Shown here: piece by piece, positions 1 to 11,296 of the stretch | How the letters are laid out: each line of letters begins with the position of its first letter | How positions within the stretch are numbered: position 1 is the first letter of the stretch | NCBI RefSeq assembly: GCF_032884065.1 | Contig: NW_027062698.1 | Coordinates: forward strand, 1-64,000 | Length of the DNA: 64,000 bases | Direction: 5' to 3' | Source of the DNA: Artemia franciscana | Lineage: Eukaryota; Arthropoda; Branchiopoda; Anostraca; Artemiidae | Translations under genes and position numbers: made by a program | Notes under the pieces: model-generated | Seen by the model: the letters and a program-made list of their open reading frames with translations, nothing else | The model's database searches: none | What the model was told of the DNA's origin: nothing

Positions 1-1040
1 ATAGGTAAGTAATGAAAGGACATGATGGGTTATGTTAATACTCGGCCATCTAGTTACTATGTTGACACTTAAATCCCAATAAAAACTTTATTATACCACC
101 TAGAAACTTGATTTTTTTCACCAATAGAAACGCGATTTTAATACCTTTCAAGTAAGGTGTGTATTTGATAGTTTTGCTGTATATAACACTGCCAATTTTA
201 AAAATTTAATACCTGATCATTACATTACGGTAATACATAATACGAGATCAGGCCTAATCTCGGTCAGGGATTTGTTAACAACTTGAAATTATGTGATAAC
301 CCAAGTTCAATAGGCAGTTTGAATTTCAATATAATTAAAGCAGGCTATACAAGAATACAAAGAAACAATGTGTAGGACGAAAGATGCTGTTCAAATCACC
401 CAATGACGAAAAGTTTAAGTTCATGAATACAAGTGAAATATATTAAGACAGGAAAAAGGACAATCAATTATTAAAAAGACATTTAGGCATATCTGATAAA
501 TAAATGAGACCACACCTCCTTATCAAGGACGTGCCTTGCTATAAGATAACAAACAAGTATTGGTCCAATAAGAGAGGCATACTTACTCCCGCCCTTTTTC
601 CCGTGCCATTTAACCAAACACTTGGAAAACTATAGATTCTAAGACCATCTATACATTAGTTTTCCTGCCATAGGAATGACACATGGACGGATAATAAATA
701 AACCTATCTATTAACAAATGAACTGACATCATCTTTATACAATCCTAATAAGGGGGTTAATGGCAGATTTGCCTCTCACTCAATCAGACTATCTGTCTTG
801 GCTTTCTCTACAATTAGCCGAGGCTTGATGCCCACAACTATTCGATTTTAATTCAACATCTCGGACATATCTTTGGCCGGTTTATCTACAGATTTGGTGA
901 TAGAACAAGAATTGGTGAGAAGTCTGAAAACGGCGACCGGATTGACTTGAGGTAGAGGAATTACAGAAGTACAGAGACTTCAGTGGGTAATGGGACGTAC
1001 AGCATGTACTCACTTTAATCTTCTGATGCAAGAGCTGACG
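1..1040. other. Unassigned AT-rich DNA
   Basis: No coding frame with family resemblance, no clear tandem or inverted repeat and no RNA gene was recognised. The open frames that exist here are short and have no composition or motif support. The right edge leads into the decayed gene copy that starts near 1115. Confidence 0.5.
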
Positions 1041-1114
1041 GATGTTTCGTATCACACACGCGACCAGCACAAAGTCTGGTCTTTCAAGGCAGCAGGAGGA
1101 CTGCAAAGACGCAC

Positions 1115-1856
1115 AAATGGTTATTGCCTTTGTCGAGCAGTCGTCTCCGTTCGAGGATGATCCGCTATCGCTTCGAAACCTTGCTAGTGGCACGACTGCT
1201 GCAGAAAACGTGAAACACCGACAAAGCAGTGGAAGTCGGGAAGAATATTCTTGACGGAATGGTAGGGAAATCACTGAACGAGCATTCGTTTAAACTGAAT
1301 GATCAGGTAGTCTTTATGACGGCGAAGCAAAAAGATGGGAGCAGAAATTCACCATTTAGACCCTTCATTGCTATTTCAGCGTCTTCTAACTCTATCCAAA
1401 AGACTGAATATGGACGAGAAATCTTCATTTAAATTCGAGCTTTGCTCCTATCCTGCGTCGCTTTTTGACGATCTTAGCAAGTTCCGAAAGCCAAATAAAC
1501 CAGAGCTGGCAAAAGCTATCAAGCGAATTTCAGAAATTGATACTATTGAGGAAAAGCTTAGTCTGACTTGCACCTACGTCTTAGACGGGGGCGCTTTGCT
1601 TCACAGGATTCTCTGGGCGAAGAAAGAAACACATTCGGAAATCTTAGACCGATACTGGAACTACGTTTCGGCCAAATATCCAAACGCCATTATTATTTTA
1701 TGATGGCTACGACATCGCTGCTTCGACAGAAGGTATGATTCATCTTAAGCGAAACCGTGTCACTGGATGGGAAGTACCATTTAGCCCAGAAATGAGACTG
1801 ATCGCCAAAAAAGAGGAATTTTTCTGGTGCAACAAGAATAGAGCCATGAACTATCT

Positions 1857-1860
<4 letters not shown>
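1115..1860 (+). pseudogene. Decayed copy of a conserved metazoan protein of unknown function (PIN-like nuclease fold suspected)
   Basis: Four short plus-strand frames follow one another in the order expected for one protein: 1115-1230 (AFVEQSSPFEDDPLSLRNLA), about 1215-1340 (ILDGMVGKSLNEHSFKLNDQ), 1335-1703 (FELCSYPASLFDD, then YVLDGGALLHRILW at about residues 82-95) and 1699-1860 (DGYDIAASTEG, then EVPFSPEMRLIAKKEEFF). I recall a widespread, multi-copy animal family with the same order, in which a VLDGG...L.R..W block precedes FDGY and a THxRR-like stretch. Its C-terminal acidic motifs suggest a PIN/XPG-like fold, but the function is unknown to me. Frame changes separate the blocks and the C-terminal half is missing where the GA microsatellite begins, so this copy should be non-functional. 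It could be one of many genomic copies of a mobile or retroposed gene. Confidence 0.55.
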
Positions 1861-2024
<164 letters not shown>

Positions 2025-2079
2025 ACCTAAAAACACATAGAGTCAGACACACAAAGACACATTGTAATTTAGGGTATTG

Positions 2080-2845
2080 TAAGTTATACCCAGGGGGCAT
2101 ATATTGTTATATGCCCCCCACCTGTTTTACCCAAATACACCTGATGAAAATTTTGAGATAGCCGTTTTGTTAAAAATAGTTCAAAAATCAGATAACAAAA
2201 CTCCACGGTCGATACAACCCCCCAAGGCCACGTTGTAAGTTATGCCTTGGTAACATATATGGTTCTTACGGAGGGTTGCCCGTATTAACTTCAGAAGAGG
2301 CTCTTTTTATTGGGATTTTAAATTTTAGTTCACTTTTTAAGATTAAAAAAGGTCGAAGGGAAACTAGCCCACCCCCCCTTGCACCCTGTGTTCCCCAAAC
2401 CCATCAAATAAAAATTTGAGATAGCCATTTTGTTAAAAATAGTTCAAAGGTCAGATAACAAGACTTCTGGGGTCGACACAACCCCCCAGAGCCCTGGGCA
2501 AGGGTTTAAAGTTGTGCCCCGGGGGCATATACGTTTTTATGTAAAGGGTGGTCACATAAACTTCAGAAGTGGCTCATTTGATTGGAATTTGAAAGTTCTA
2601 TGTATTTTTTATGAGTCAAAAGCGACCAGAGGGTATCTATCCCCCCACACACACCCTCTTTTCCCCAAATGCATCAGATATCAATTTTGAGATAGCCAGT
2701 TTGTTTGAAATAACTCAACGACCAGATAACAAAACTTATGGGGTCAACATACCCTCCCCCCTGATCCCAGGGGAAGGGCTGTCACTTATACCCTGGGGGC
2801 ATATAGTTTTTAATGGAAGAGGTGGTCGTATAAACTTCGGGGGAA
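2080..2845 (-). repeat. M-module tandem array, left part (about 3 units)
   Basis: Direct repeats with period about 260-273 bp. The marker GATAGCC recurs at about 2158, 2417 and 2690. Each unit carries, in plus-strand order, a GGGGGCATAT block, a TCATTTGATTGGAA block, a C-rich block, then TTTTGAGATAGCCATTTTGT. Read on the minus strand the unit matches the core of the dispersed T/M elements (for example 16290-16760). The array stops at about 2845 in mid-unit and resumes at about 9219 after a nested LINE. Confidence 0.85.
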
Positions 2846-3492
2846 TTGCTGTTTGTTCATATTATTATTCACCGGGCCAGAGAGAGAATTACCGAAAGTT
2901 ATTTCTAGAAAAATATAATTAAGTGCTAATTATACAAAAAGTAAATACCCTAATTACGGAATATTTAAGCTTGGTGACGCCAATTAACTGAAACTTCAGC
3001 AAATCAACAGCGCACTTGGTCTTAAACAACTGGTCAAAAAGCTAACCACTAAAGGGGATACGTCAGGCCTTGTTTCTTCTAATTTACATGACTTCTATAG
3101 GGAACTAGTATCTGGCACACTGTTGGGCGGGAGTTACTGCTTTACTCTAGGACTTAATCCTCTCCACAACATTCGGATTGAGTACAAAACTACAACGGTG
3201 ACAAGAAGACAAATAAGTGACGAAGGCCTTTTGAAATGTGGTATTTGGATTTGTCAAGTGAACTGGGATGAGATTTATAAGGCAGAAGGTGCACATTCAA
3301 AAGCAAGTTTACTACAGGAAAAACTACAGTGCGCATAGAAGTCTTGCTTTCCCGAAAAACTTCAAAAAATCATTCTGGGCATTGTACTTACATAAATAAG
3401 AATATACAGACGCTCATTCTAGAAAAAAGGTGGCTTTTCCGTGAAGGCAAACGTGAACAAGCAAATAAACTAAAAAACAAAATTCAGAAAAT

Positions 3493-3500
3493 GACAAGAA
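3493..3500. repeat. Target-site duplication, left copy (GACAAGAA)
   Basis: GACAAGAA occurs here and again at 7167-7174, exactly at the two edges of the nested RTE-like LINE. The L-A coding sequence reads sensibly when the two flanks are compared as a pre-insertion site, which supports an 8-bp target duplication. Confidence 0.75.
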
Positions 3501-6500
3501 TGTCATCTGAGTACCTACTGAGTCACCTTCTCAGTAGGGGCCCACCCCAGGCCACTCAGCGCGTCCCCAGGTGGCGGATAGGGGAAAGCCTTGCAGATAT
3601 GCAGTGTACCTCCCTGATGGAGGCGCGGACCAAGGGGGGACCCAGCCCCTGGGGTCTTAAAATATAACTGGGATACCCTCGCCTGTGGGGACATAAATTC
3701 AGGCGGAGGAGGAAGAAGGCCCCTCTGATGTAGACTGAGCTGGGCCCACCGGCGTGTGGATATGTCCCGTCAGCTTCAAACCTTCTCCCAACAATGGGTA
3801 AAATCGTATGGTATGGCATATTATCATCGTGGGAGGATCCTCTTCAGGAGGACAACTGCGAAAGGATGGATGATTCAGCGACGAACAACGGCCGCTGCAA
3901 GTTGACGGAGAGGAGTGGCTTACCGCCGTCTCCTAACCAGCCTTGAAACCTTTCCTTTTAACAAATAAATCATGGGCTCTAAGAATCAAAGCAGAATTAC
4001 TACCGCGTCCGGGGAAACCGACGAACCTAGCGATTGGATGATGATGATGATGATGGCGAATGGAAGTAATATTCAACATACTACCGCGTACGGGGAAGCC
4101 GACGAACATGCTACCGCGTACGGGGAAGCCGACGAACATGCTACCGCGTACGGGGAAGCCGGCGATCATAATAGGCCTATGACGACCCCCGGACGGGATG
4201 AGGATACCCTGCGACTCATCTCCACTAAAACTGTACTCAACATAGGAACACTCAACACCCGGACTTTAGCCAGACCAGGAAAAATGGATCTACTACTGAG
4301 AGAACTAAACCGATACAAGTGGGACTTAGTCGGGCTATCTGAGACACACCTCCCCCGAACCGGTGAAGAAACTATCTCTGGAACCTCCCTCCTACTCTCG
4401 GGACGCACCGATGGCACTCACAGACAGGGTGTTGGATTCATCCTCTCACCAACTACAAAAAAGGCGCTGATCTCCTTCACGCCCGTATCAGAAAGGATAG
4501 CAACCATTAGACTAAAGGGATCCGTGTCAAACCTTACCATCATCCAGGTATATGCTCCTGACTCTGCTCGAAGCGATGAAGAATGCGAACAGTTGTACTT
4601 TCAACTTCAAAGTGTTACCGACCGAACACCAAAGAAAGATATGCTCATCGTCATAGGCGACTTCAACGCTATCACGAGCAACAATCAGATTGATCGGAGA
4701 GATGTAATGGGACCGCACGGCCATGGCCGACTGAACGGAAGAGGTGAAAGGCTAATTAGTTTCTGTAGAGAAAACGACTGTATATAACTAACACCGCCTT
4801 TAAACACAGACACCGCCGTAAGGTCACCTGGAGATCCCCCGACGGAGTAACTGAAAACATGATAGACTATGTGCTGATATCTAAACGCTGGAAGTCCTCA
4901 ATAATGGATACTGTATCCCTTCCTGGTGCAGACTTTGATTCGGATCACCCACTCCTGATGTCCAAACTCAAGCTAAGACTGAAACGAATCCCTAAAACGA
5001 CAAAAATCCCTAGATTCCGGACAGAGCTGCTTCGCGACCCCATAAAAAAAGGCGCCTATACCACCAGCCTATCGTCAAAATTCCGAGCTATCCTAGAGAA
5101 CTTCACTTCCCTCACTACCGTCGAAGAGATTGATCAACTGGCTGAGCATGCAACTTCTGCAGTTTTGGAGACAGCAAATGATGTCCTCGTGAGGAAAACG
5201 AAAGACGAAAAGCCGTGGATTACTGAAGAAATAATCCAACTATGTAACCAAAAGCGTCTCTGCAACAACAAAGTTGACCCATGCAGCCGAGACACCTATA
5301 AATATCTCAAAAGGAGAATCGAACGGGAAGTCCGAAAGGCCTTGTGTAACCATGTTACCGAGAAATGCAAGGAATGCGAAATCCAGTTTAGGAACGGAAA
5401 CAGTCAAAAACTCTTCAAAACAGTTCGTGAACTGTCTAGCAGGAAAGATCCCATCTCAACAGCCATCCTAGACAAACAAAACAATCCCATCAACGACGCA
5501 AAAATGAAACTCGAACGATGGAAGGAATATTTTGAAGATAAATTAAATCCACAGATCATTGCCGATCCCAAAATCTCCTTCAAAAAACTCCTTCCCCATT
5601 AATAATCGAGAACCTCCACCACCACTCTTAAAATAAGAAACTGAGGCAGCAATAAGATCCCTGAAACAAGGGAAGGCCCCAGGACCGGACGGTATCACTG
5701 CTGAACTAATTAACATTGACTCAAAGGACGTCGTCGAATTGTACCACAAAGTTGTGTCAGCCGAATGGTCAACGGGCCACGTCCCACAGCTATGGTGTAA
5801 GGCAGCAGTGGTCCCAATCCACAAAAAAGGCTCAAGAAGAGAGTGTGAGAACTACCGCTCGATCAGCTTGACCAGTCATCAAACTAGAATACTGACCAAA
5901 ATTCTTCTACGTAGAATCCAAGCAATTACAGCCTCCGTTCTGGGTGAATACCAAGCTGGCTTCCGACCTGGACGATCGACCATTGACCAAATCTTCACCG
6001 TTCGTCAGCTAATGGAACGCTTTGTCGAGTTCAACAGAGACCTATATCATCTCTTTATTGACTTTCGGCAAGCCTTCGATTTAATCTGGAGGAAAGGTCT
6101 GGGGCACATCCTAAGACATTACGGTATCCCGACCAAATCGTCACGATTATTGAGAATATATACAGCCAATCCAGAACCCGGATACTCATCACTGATGGAC
6201 TCTCTGATGAATTCTCAACATCCTCGAGAGTTTTACAAGGATGTATTCTGTCGCCCCACCTGTTCAACCTGTTTCTTCACGCCATACTGTCACTGATACC
6301 AGACGAACATGGAGCCAAAATAGGTGGAGTCCTATTAAACAAGCTCGCCTATGCTGACGACATCGACCAGCTCTCTACAACGGCCGCTGATCTCCAAAGA
6401 CAAGCATACTGTCTCAACGAAGCCACAAAACCTTTTGGCATACAAATTAACGCCAATAAAACGAAAGTTATGGTCACGTCACGCCAAAAACAAGCAGCTA

Positions 6501-7166
6501 TTCCTTCCATAATGATTGACGGCCAGCCAGTTGAAACGGTCGACCAATTCGTCTACCTGAGCAGTCTCCTCACAGTGGACAATTGTCATACCTCCGACAT
6601 CAAATGCCGCCTAGCTAGCGACATCTTGCTAGCTCCAGTTTTAAAAGGCTCACAAATATTTGGAAATGCCGAAACCTGTCGAACCAGCTGAAAGATCAAT
6701 TTTCAACAGCCTGATTGTGCCGATTGCTATATATGGGTGTGAGACCTGGACCCTGAAGATCGAAAATGAGCGCAACATGCTTGCATTCGAGATGATATGT
6801 CTCCGTCGCATCGCAAGAATCACCTACACTGAACATGTGACCAATGAGGAGGTGCGAAGACGGCTGAAGTCCCCCGACACAATCCTAAATAAAATCAAAC
6901 GACAACAACTGCGATGGCTCGGGCATGTCAAGAGAATAGACCATGACCGTCTACCAAAAATCTCCCTCGAAGGAACCATAGACGGATCTCGACCATGAGG
7001 AAGACCTCGCAAGAGGTGGATTGGAAACTTTGACCGAAAGCGCATCGTAGAGTTGACTCGAACTGCACACGATAGAACAACGTACCGAGCCCTAGTTCAT
7101 GCCCTGTCAAAAGAAGTGGCCCCAAAACGTCCCGCAAGGATGGACGGGACTTAAGTAAGTAAGTAA
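3501..7166 (+). mobile_element. Nearly full-length RTE-like LINE, degraded
   Basis: A 3.67-kb non-LTR retrotransposon inserted in L-A. Order: GC-rich leader (3501-3970), a frame from 3972 with a Met run and three to four TAYGEADEHA-type repeats, the endonuclease (about 4225-4990; motifs LNTRTL, LSETHLPR, VIGDFNA, SDHP), a linker, then reverse transcriptase (KQGKAPGPDG at about 5665, NYRSISLTS at 5850, LFIDFRQAFD at about 6050, LQGCILSP at about 6235, YADD at 6350-6361) and the C-terminal tail (RRIARI, RQQLRWLGHV, GRPRKRW at about 7000). It ends in a (TAAG)n tail at 7151-7166. Frame changes occur near 4785, between 5602 and 5640, near 6135 and near 6690, so it is dead. The tail organisation and QLRW-GH box fit RTE/BovB-type elements; this clade call is inference. 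Confidence 0.88.
3996..4170 (+). repeat. In-frame 31-bp minisatellite in the RTE-like LINE leader/ORF
   Basis: Three consecutive copies of a 30-31-bp unit, CTACCGCGTACGGGGAAGCC plus GACGAACATG, lie at about 4079-4170, and a diverged copy lies at 3996-4025. Between them is a run of six ATG codons (4039-4056). The repeats stay in the reading frame of the endonuclease ORF and encode TAYGEADEHA. This is N-terminal low complexity, not a catalytic part. Confidence 0.85.
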
Positions 7167-7174
7167 GACAAGAA
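7167..7174. repeat. Target-site duplication, right copy (GACAAGAA)
   Basis: Partner of 3493-3500, immediately after the (TAAG)n tail of the RTE-like LINE. Confidence 0.75.
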
Positions 7175-8864
7175 ATGCGGCCCACGAATATACCGAAAGA
7201 AAAGTGAATCATTTGTTAAGTCAAAGCAAAGCCAGTGGTACACAGAAATTAAAAATATAGTTGGAAAAAAAAGAGAAAGGAGTAGATTTAAGTTTAGCTA
7301 AAAAGAATTTGAAACTGCAAATAAGCTGAATGCCCACCTGGTTAATATTGTCCAGTCAATCCCTCCTTTACCAAAAGATGAAATACCAAAAGATAAAAGA
7401 TGATCAAAAGATGAAGTCCTCCACTTGATTTCCCTATTATATCGACAAATGAAGTATCACCAGTTGATATGCCTGTAGATTTAACCAAGGCGTTGCCTGG
7501 CAGATTATGTTTCCCTTTGGCCCATATTTATAACCTAATAACCAAATCTGGTGATTACCCATCCATTTGGAAAAATGGATATGTTACACCAATCACAAGA
7601 AAAGATGCACCACATGGTTTTTATGGAATTAGACCAATTACAATAACCCCTGTGTTTAGCAAAATTTATGAGAGTTTCTTGGCTGCTTGGTCAAAGAAGC
7701 TGGGAATTGAGGTTATTGATCCTAGACAGTTTGGAAGCATGCCCAAATCGTCCACTGCCCATTATCTGGTAAGTATGTTGGATACAATTTTCAAACATCT
7801 GGATGACCCTGAACGCTGGATTAATCTGATAGCAATTGACCTAAAAAAAAGCTTTTGACCTGATTTGTCATAGGCACTGATAAAGAAGCTCCTTTCTAAG
7901 TTTAATGTACACCCTTTTTTAGCACGGATTATAACAAATTTTCTTGCAAATAGTACACAGTGTACGAAGCACAAATCAACTTTTTCTGATGAAATGCTTA
8001 TATTTTGTGGTGTGCCTCAGGGCACAATACTGGGTCCACTTATTTTTCTAGTCATGATAAACGAGCTGGCAATAAGCATGCCAGATCGCTGGAAATATGT
8101 TGATGATTTATCTATTGCAGAACTGTGCGACAAAAATATTCAAAGCAGTGCAGCTACCATTATGGCTGATATATCGGATGATGCTGCTGCAGACAGGATA
8201 GCTGTGAATGTCCAGAAGTTTGTTGTGCTGACTTTCTCTTTTCTCAAAAGCAACCCAGAATTTCGACCTCCCTTTCCTCCTTCCAGCCGTGTAACCGAAC
8301 TTAAACTGCTTGGGGTGTATCTTACTGCTAATTTAAAGCAGGAGAAACAGACGGAAATGATGCTCCGGAGAGCTAATGCAGGTATTAGCTCCCTGAAGCT
8401 GTTGTCGACACGGAATTCCTTCAGATCACATTTTGCGAGTTAATACCTCTTTTATACGGTCTTGCCTTGAATACTGTTCCCCCATTTGACATTACGGCCT
8501 AACGCAGGAGCAGTCGGATGCGACTGAGAGAGTTCAATTTCGGGCATTGTTGGTAGTTTCAAAAGCGCCCAAAGTCCCATACTGTGCCCTCCTTGAACAG
8601 TTTGGCCTAGATTCCCTTGCTAGCCGTCGACAAAAACTGTCGCTTGCTTTTGGTTCAGTGGTGTTGAACAGCACATCCCATCGATCCATACTGCCCCCTA
8701 ATTTCAAACCACATCGAGAAAGACCCACAAGAGCAGTGACAGAAGCTGTATCTCGTATACATCCAATCAATGTGTCTCGAAACAGACACTTGAAAAGCGT
8801 TTTTCCCTCATTTGTAAAGTTTTTTAATGTTATTTCTAGTTAGCAAGAATAGCTGCAGCCTTAG

Positions 8865-9184
8865 TTGGTTAGTTTTATTATATTTTGACTAGTCAGTTAT
8901 TGTGTACTTATTTAAGTGGGCGATTGGATTTATTTCAAATTATCTATAAGAGTTAACTATTGGATTGTACCTGTATTGGTGTTTTGATGACTAAAACGAA
9001 AATTTGGCTTATCCGCTGCTTTAGTTCGTTAGTTATATTTTATTATATTTTGACTAGTCAGTTATTTGTACTGATTTTAAGTGGATGATCAGAATTGTTT
9101 TGAATTATTTCATAAGTGTTGACTACAGATTGTATATATATTTATGTTTTGACGACTAAACGAATATTCGGCTTGTCCGCTGCC
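8865..9184 (+). repeat. Tandemly duplicated 3' untranslated segment of LINE L-A
   Basis: Two adjacent copies of about 155-160 bp (about 8865-9018 and 9020-9184) share TTTGACTAGTCAGTTAT, an AAGTGG block, TTTTGA(T/C)GACTAAA and GGCTTRTCCGCTGC. The second copy carries the terminal tail. The duplication lies between the end of the coding region and the 3' tail. Confidence 0.85.
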
Positions 9185-9218
9185 CGTTTCGGAAATAAAT
9201 TGAATCGAATTGGAACGA

Positions 9219-10065
9219 ACTCAAATGATTAGAAATTTAAAGTTATAGTTTTGTTTTCAAAAGTCAAAGTGATACAATGGCAACTAGTACCCCCCCTCCC
9301 AACCCTCTTTTCCCGAAATACTTCCGATCGAATTTTTATATAGCCATTTTGTTCAAAACAAACCAAAGATCATACAAAAAAAAACTCCAGGGATAAAACA
9401 TCCACCCCCAGAACCCCGGGCCAACTGTTGTAGATAATTATGCCCCAGGGGCATGTAAGGTTTTTATGGAAGCAATGGTCGTATAAACTTCGGAGGAGGG
9501 CTCAATCAATTGTAAATCAGAATTATATTGGCCTTCTTAAAAGTCAAAGCGATCAGAGGGCAACCGACCCCCCCCCCACTCGGTCCTTTTTCCCAAATGC
9601 ATCCGACCAAAATTTTGATATAGCCATTTTGTTCAAAATACTTTAAAAATCCAATAAGAAAACTCCGGGATCAACACAACCCCCAGAGTCCTCGGGCAAT
9701 TGTTATAATCTATTCCCCTGGGACATATAAGGTTTAATGTAAAGGGTGGTCGTATAAAATTCAGAGATAGCTCATTTGATTGGAAATTGAAAGTTATAGT
9801 TACCTTTTAAGAGCAATCAAAAGTGATCGGAAGGCATCTCCCCCCCCCACCACACCCTCTTTTCCCAAAATATATCTGACCAAAGTTTGAGACAGCCATT
9901 AAGTTTGAAATAGCCCAACGATCAGATGACAAGCTACTCGGGTTCAACCTACCCCCTCCCCTGCCCAAGGAGAAAAAGGTCTTTATGGAAGAGGTGGTGG
10001 TATACACTTCAGAGGGGGCTCAAATAATTAGAAACTGAAAGTTATAATTTCCTTTTTTCAGGTTA
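9219..10065 (-). repeat. M-module tandem array, right part (about 3 units)
   Basis: The same unit as 2080-2845. Marker ATAGCCATTTTG recurs at about 9339 and 9622, and a diverged copy near 9890, giving periods of about 283 and 268 bp. The first unit starts in mid-unit (CTCAAATGATTAG), completing the unit interrupted at about 2845. Runs of C and G make the frames here meaningless. Confidence 0.85.
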
Positions 10066-10962
10066 TTTATTAAGAAAAGAGGGATGCGTTGCTAGCTGTT
10101 CCCTAAGATTGGTGAAAACAGGGCCACCCATGAAAGGTTCTGCACAGCCTTCCCCATCCACCCTCTAGCATCCAACCCGACCTCCGAATATCCTCCCATT
10201 TATAGGGAAAATGGGAGGATAGCTCTATATACTGATTGTAAGTGAAGGTCTCATATCCCCCCCAGCCTTAGGTAAATAGATCTGAGTTACGGAACTTGTT
10301 TTTTGTTACTTATATACTTTGTTTAGTTTGATTCTTGGATTTAGCTATTTACGTGGCAACTTCGGTTTACGGTACAAGGGCTATAAGTTATACAAGTTGC
10401 TTCAAACTCAAAACGACCAGAAAACGCTATCAAAGAAAAAATGAAACCCAAAACGAACGGAAATTAGATAAACAATCATAGCAAAAAAAAACATACAACA
10501 AGTACTAATATAAATGAATAAATAAATATTAAAACGATTAATGCTTAAATTTAGTATGCAAATAAAGCTTTAAAAAAAATTTGGCTACTGAAGTATAAAT
10601 GAAACCCAAAATGAATAGAAGCCAAATAAACAATCAATGCAAACAAACATACAATAGATACAAATACAAATGAATAAATAAATCTTGAAACAAGTGGAAC
10701 TTAAATTGAATTTGCAAATCACTCTTCAAGCGAGCAAAAATCACTACAGACAAGATTTTGGGAATCGCCTCCTTCTCTCACTGTTAAAGTCTGAAACCTA
10801 CTGCGTCATTAGCACTTTATTGAAAACCAATTATATTACAAATATTTTCTTTTGGGCTTAATATTGAATTTAAACAGTAAAATTACACTAAAATTTTGAA
10901 CTGATGTACCTTCAGCAATTAATATCATTATACACGAAATATTCACTTTAATTTTATTAGTT

Positions 10963-10974
10963 CTTTCGTACCCT
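10963..10974. repeat. SINE target-site duplication, left (CTTTCGTACCCT)
   Basis: This 12-bp word recurs perfectly at 11285-11296 and brackets the tRNA-derived SINE. Confidence 0.9.
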
Positions 10975-11284
10975 AAGCAAAAAAAAAAGCAAACTTTCGC
11001 ATGCAAACCGATTAGGGTTCGCGTAGCGCAGGTGCCGATCTCCTGATTCTCAGCCCTCGGCCGGGGTGCAATGCGTGGTTGGGGGCAAGCCATCCGACGC
11101 TTTCCCGTGCTTTTCCCTAGATTTCTCTAGGTACCCATTTGAAGCTGGGTGGACTTTTGGCTTGTCTTACGGGGAAACGCCACTAACCCTCATCCTAAAC
11201 CAAACGGTCGGCACCACCGAGATTCGAACCAGCGACCCTTCGCTCGTGAGTTCGGAGCGTTAACCACTCGGCCACGGACGGACC
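10975..11284 (-). mobile_element. tRNA-derived SINE
   Basis: On the minus strand the element begins at 11284 with a tRNA-like head: an A-box-like TGGCCGAGTGGTTAACG and a B box GGTTCGAATC about 45 nt further on, spacing that suits an RNA polymerase III promoter with an extended variable arm, so a Ser/Leu-type tRNA ancestor is likely. A non-tRNA body of about 200 bp follows, then a short T/A-rich tail at the plus-strand left edge (10981-10990). The whole is 310 bp, flanked by a perfect 12-bp target duplication, and sits in the core of F2. The partner LINE is not identified. The head is not a functional tRNA gene because there is no matching acceptor stem closure before the body. Confidence 0.85.
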
Positions 11285-11296
11285 CTTTCGTACCCT
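11285..11296. repeat. SINE target-site duplication, right (CTTTCGTACCCT)
   Basis: Partner of 10963-10974. Confidence 0.9.

Larger units (their letters stand above)
2845..9218 (+). mobile_element. 5'-truncated jockey/CR1-group LINE (L-A), split by an RTE-like LINE
   Basis: This non-LTR retrotransposon copies itself by target-primed reverse transcription. Coding remnants run from the C-terminal half of the endonuclease (YYYSPGQRENY at about 2855-2890, then LKQLVKKLTTKGDTSGL near 3030) through the linker (RRQISDEGLLKCGIW, 3205-3250) to the reverse transcriptase after the nested insert: a motif near 7830-7857 reading IAIDLKKSFDL, GVPQGTILGPL at about 8008-8040, and a catalytic box reading KYVDDL at about 8094-8111 instead of the usual YADD. 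A C-terminal domain continues to about 8840. The element ends with a tail related to AATTG/AATCG at about 9195-9218. Several stops and frame changes make it inactive. The clade is not certain. It lies inside an M-module array. Confidence 0.85.

Noticed and set aside
3972-4169. A host gene with a Met run and TAYGEADEHA repeats
   Set aside because: The same frame runs straight into a LINE endonuclease, so it is the LINE's own N-terminus.
11220-11284. A tRNA gene on the minus strand
   Set aside because: The A and B boxes belong to a SINE head with a fixed body, tail and 12-bp target duplication; no closed acceptor stem is seen.
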